Shown here one piece after another: positions 61,926 through 64,000 of a DNA stretch of 64,000 nt (position 1 is its first letter; every line of letters starts with the position of its first letter). A program made the position numbers and the translations under genes. Below the pieces are notes generated by a model that saw nothing but the letters and a program-made list of their open reading frames with translations, searched no databases and had not been told where the DNA came from. Source of the DNA: JAZKAR01 sp040389065 (GTDB lineage: Bacteria; Pseudomonadota; Gammaproteobacteria; Burkholderiales; Casimicrobiaceae); assembly GCA_040389065.1 (NCBI GenBank), contig JAZKAR010000008.1, positions 23,479-87,478 on the forward strand. The letters run 5' to 3'.

Positions 61926-63356
61926 CTAAATTCTATTTGTTAAATACTTAGGTAGCGTACGCCCTTTAATAATATGTTCTATAGCATAAGCTATACGAAT
62001 TAATGTTGGCTCACTATATGCACGTCCTGTAAATGTGAATGCTTTTGGCATCCCAGTCTGATGTAAACCTATGGGAATCGTTATCACTGGATACCCTGCC
62101 AAATTGGCTGGTACTTCCCCAACAATGACATCAAGATTATTATCCTCTATAATGTCATCAATAAATTTACGTGATAGTGTTTTATTATTATTTAACTGAT
62201 CAATATAGCATTGATCAGTTAATGGGCCTCGCTCCATTGCGTCTATCAATTTTCTTTGATCGTAAATAGTACTTTCTAAATCAGAAAAATTTTTATTGAA
62301 TGCAATAATGTCTTCTAATGTGTGCATCATAGGAAAGCCAGTATATTGGGGAGCAGGATTACGTTGGCGTTTTGCTAAGTATTGCGAAATATCATTTTTA
62401 AAATCATAAGAAAAAATTAAATCTTTATCCGTACCCGCTTTATTCCATACCGCATTTAATTTGATGATTTGAGCTCCATTTTCTTGAAGCATGTTTTCAA
62501 ATTCAATACAAAAATCACCAATAAACCCAACGCGTATGCCTTGTAAGCCGTTTTCATCAAGAAAAGCGCAATAATCTGTATGATATTTACCATTGCTTTC
62601 TTGGGTTAATCTATCACGTGTATCTATTCCGGTTAAAAAGCTAAGTAATACGGCTGCATCAGCAACAGTACGAGTAATAGGTCCAACCGTATCATAATTA
62701 TGCGAAATTGGAATAACGCCTGCTCTACTCACTAATCCGACCGTTGGTTTAATACCTACAACTCCACATGTTGCAGAAGGGCAAATAATAGAACCGGAAG
62801 TTTCTGTTCCTAGGGAAACTGCTACTAAATTAGCAGAAACAGCGACTGCAGAACCTGTACTTGAACCACAAGGATCTTGTGCTAAATGATAAGGATTTTT
62901 AGTTTGCCCCCCTCGTCCGCTCCAACCATTACTAGAGTTTGATGAGCGATAATTCGCCCATTCACTCATATTGGCTTTACCGAATAAAATACCTCCTGCA
63001 TCACGTAGTTTGAGTGCTACCGTAGCATCTTTTTCTGGTATAGAACCTACCATCGACCACGAACCAGCTGTCGTCAACATTTTATCTTTAGTATCTATAT
63101 TATCTTTAAGCAGAATAGGAATGCCATGCAATAAACCTCGTGAACCTTTTTCTTTACGCTCTTTATCTAATGCTTTAGCGATATCTAATAAGTCAGGATT
63201 AATTTCAATAATTGAACATAGTGTTACACCTGTTTTATCAATCTGCTCTATCCGTGTAAGGTATTTTTTGACTAACTCATAGGACGTTAAACTTCCGTTT
63301 TCCATAAGTTTTTGTAAATCATCAATTGTAGCTTCCAATATCGAATTTTCTTCCAT
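61926..63356 (-). CDS. Amidase-signature (AS) family enzyme
   Basis: This 476-residue amidase has the Ser-cisSer-Lys triad: Lys84 in HGIPILLKDNIDT, the Ser pair in DPCGSSTGSA (~165) and the nucleophile in TETSGSIICPS (~189). It would hydrolyse a carboxamide; the substrate is not set by sequence, and the GatA partners gatB/gatC are absent. It is smaller and more divergent than GatA. No signal peptide. The gene lies between two direct copies of a Tn3-type terminal motif (61844 and 63491), suggesting it came as transposon cargo. Confidence 0.9.
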   Translation of the reverse strand: MEENSILEATIDDLQKLMENGSLTSYELVKKYLTRIEQIDKTGVTLCSIIEINPDLLDIAKALDKERKEKGSRGLLHGIPILLKDNIDTKDKMLTTAGSWSMVGSIPEKDATVALKLRDAGGILFGKANMSEWANYRSSNSSNGWSGRGGQTKNPYHLAQDPCGSSTGSAVAVSANLVAVSLGTETSGSIICPSATCGVVGIKPTVGLVSRAGVIPISHNYDTVGPITRTVADAAVLLSFLTGIDTRDRLTQESNGKYHTDYCAFLDENGLQGIRVGFIGDFCIEFENMLQENGAQIIKLNAVWNKAGTDKDLIFSYDFKNDISQYLAKRQRNPAPQYTGFPMMHTLEDIIAFNKNFSDLESTIYDQRKLIDAMERGPLTDQCYIDQLNNNKTLSRKFIDDIIEDNNLDVIVGEVPANLAGYPVITIPIGLHQTGMPKAFTFTGRAYSEPTLIRIAYAIEHIIKGRTLPKYLTNRI

Positions 63357-63490
63357 TTTTATAGCCTGTAAAGATAAACAAAAGTTTATAGCTGCCTAAA
63401 ATGCTTTGATAATTGCAGTTTCATTAACTCATCATCATTGTTACTTTATCTGGGAGTACAATTTTACTCTGCTGTAAATCCCAATAGAGG

Positions 63491-63501
63491 CGTACGCTAA
63501 G
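63491..63501 (+). repeat. Degenerate Tn3-type terminal motif at the tnpA stop
   Basis: CGTACGCTAAG overlaps the stop codon of the TnpA remnant, and CCCAAT lies a few bases outside. This is where a Tn3 element's end is expected relative to tnpA. Outer bases are degraded. Confidence 0.5.
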
Positions 63502-63700
63502 GTATTTTTGATTGATTAAGAGGTCTAAGTTCTCCTCTCATAACACTTTCTGCTACAGCGAATGAATAATGACCCAACATGTTGATATGCCCATACACCA
63601 ATGGCGATAACCTAGCCTCGTCCTCCTCTTTGATTTCAAATGACGTATGGCGCAAATATTCTAAAGCTGCTTGCGTATAAATAGTGTTCCATAGCACTTC
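63497..63700 (-). pseudogene. Tn3-family transposase TnpA, C-terminal remnant
   Basis: The last ~68 codons read REVLWNTIYTQAALEYLR, LSPLVYGHINMLGHYSF and GELRPL, the conserved end of Tn3-family TnpA (LWNTVYL, LSPLGWEHINLTGDY). About 900 upstream residues, with the DDE triad, are missing; the DNA switches at ~63700 to a resolvase tail on the other strand. Confidence 0.85.
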
Positions 63701-63918
63701 TCTCTGCTGTTGCTCAAGCAGAGCGTCAGCGAATTCTAGAGCGGACGAACGAGGGACGAGTAGAGGCGAAAATTAAAGGAATAAAGTTTGGGCGAAAACA
63801 CATGATTGATCGTCAAAAATTAATGGTTTTACATCAAGAAGGCATAGGGGCAACTGAAATTTCTAAACAAATGGGAATTGCCCGATCAACAGTGTATAAA
63901 CTACTGAATACTATCTAA
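63694..63918 (+). pseudogene. Tn3-type resolvase (serine recombinase), C-terminal remnant
   Basis: A 74-codon frame without a start reads SAVAQAERQRILERTNEGR, EAKIKGIKFGRKHMID and TEISKQMGIARSTVYKLL: the E-helix end and HTH of TnpR-type resolvases. The catalytic domain is absent. It faces away from the TnpA tail, so an internal deletion has fused the two. Confidence 0.85.
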
Positions 63919-63923
63919 TTTAG

Positions 63924-63947
63924 CTTAGCGTACGTTTTCGTTCCATT
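63924..63947 (-). repeat. Inverted partner of the Tn3-type terminal repeat (inner half)
   Basis: The complement matches 61858-61881 in 22 of 24 positions. The outer GGGGT part is not preserved. Confidence 0.65.
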
Positions 63948-64000
63948 CCGAGTAGACGAGGGCATTGCTGCTCCTCGCCCCTCACAGACCCGGACGAGCG

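Overview
The window reads as one AT-rich bacterial chromosome segment. Standard stop codons, a single-chain ~1300-residue PurL, DUF493/YbeD, XerC/XerD, LpxL, ClpB, HemE, an EmrAB/NodT pump, a PEP-CTERM protein and a REP-associated transposase all fit Pseudomonadota. A low-GC beta- or gammaproteobacterium is most likely, but nothing seen here fixes the class or genus. I saw no rRNA, tRNA or CRISPR array.

Layout. 0-4.5 kb: a divergent MarR regulator/FAD monooxygenase pair, a GNAT protein, a PEP-CTERM protein, and remnants of IS3-type transposases and a HAD hydrolase. 4.5-9.7 kb: an unusual cluster of a kinase-fold protein, an M24 peptidase-like protein and a large FAD/NAD(P)-binding protein, with a divergent LysR regulator; the product is unknown. 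9.9-15 kb: a junkyard of chimeric mobile-element pieces, then a visibly GC-richer pyrimidine-catabolism block (cytosine-deaminase-like protein, PreT, PreA), followed by fragments of a HigB-like toxin and a second deaminase. 15-25.5 kb: accessory stress and detoxification genes (acetyltransferases, pirin, NmrA-like reductase, Ohr, GFA, DJ-1/PfpI, alpha/beta hydrolase) with their LysR and AraC regulators.

25.5-53.9 kb is mainly core: a serine hydrolase, xerD, a lipoprotein, purL, the marR-nodT-emrA-emrB efflux cluster, a pilin-like gene, clpB, ybeD, a second tyrosine recombinase, lpxL, a phospholipase-B-like gene broken by one in-frame TGA just before its catalytic Cys, a secreted P1 nuclease, a Sel1-repeat protein, hemE and a FlgA-like SAF protein. 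Two DnaA-box matches lie in an AT-rich gap at 50.16-50.5 kb.

53.9-59.3 kb is a decayed Rhs polymorphic-toxin locus: an orphan Rhs end module with a TNT-type (NAD glycohydrolase-like) tip and candidate immunity gene, then a second Rhs gene with a different cysteine-rich tip and its own candidate immunity gene, then a RAYT element bounded by inverted repeats. The end holds a KefB-type antiporter, a Tyr-rich secreted protein, and an amidase next to Tn3-family remnants (terminal repeats, TnpA tail, resolvase tail).

The strongest candidates for new biology are the modular Rhs/TNT locus, the flavoprotein-M24-kinase cluster, the TGA-interrupted hydrolase, and the UPF0016-recombinase in-frame chimera.
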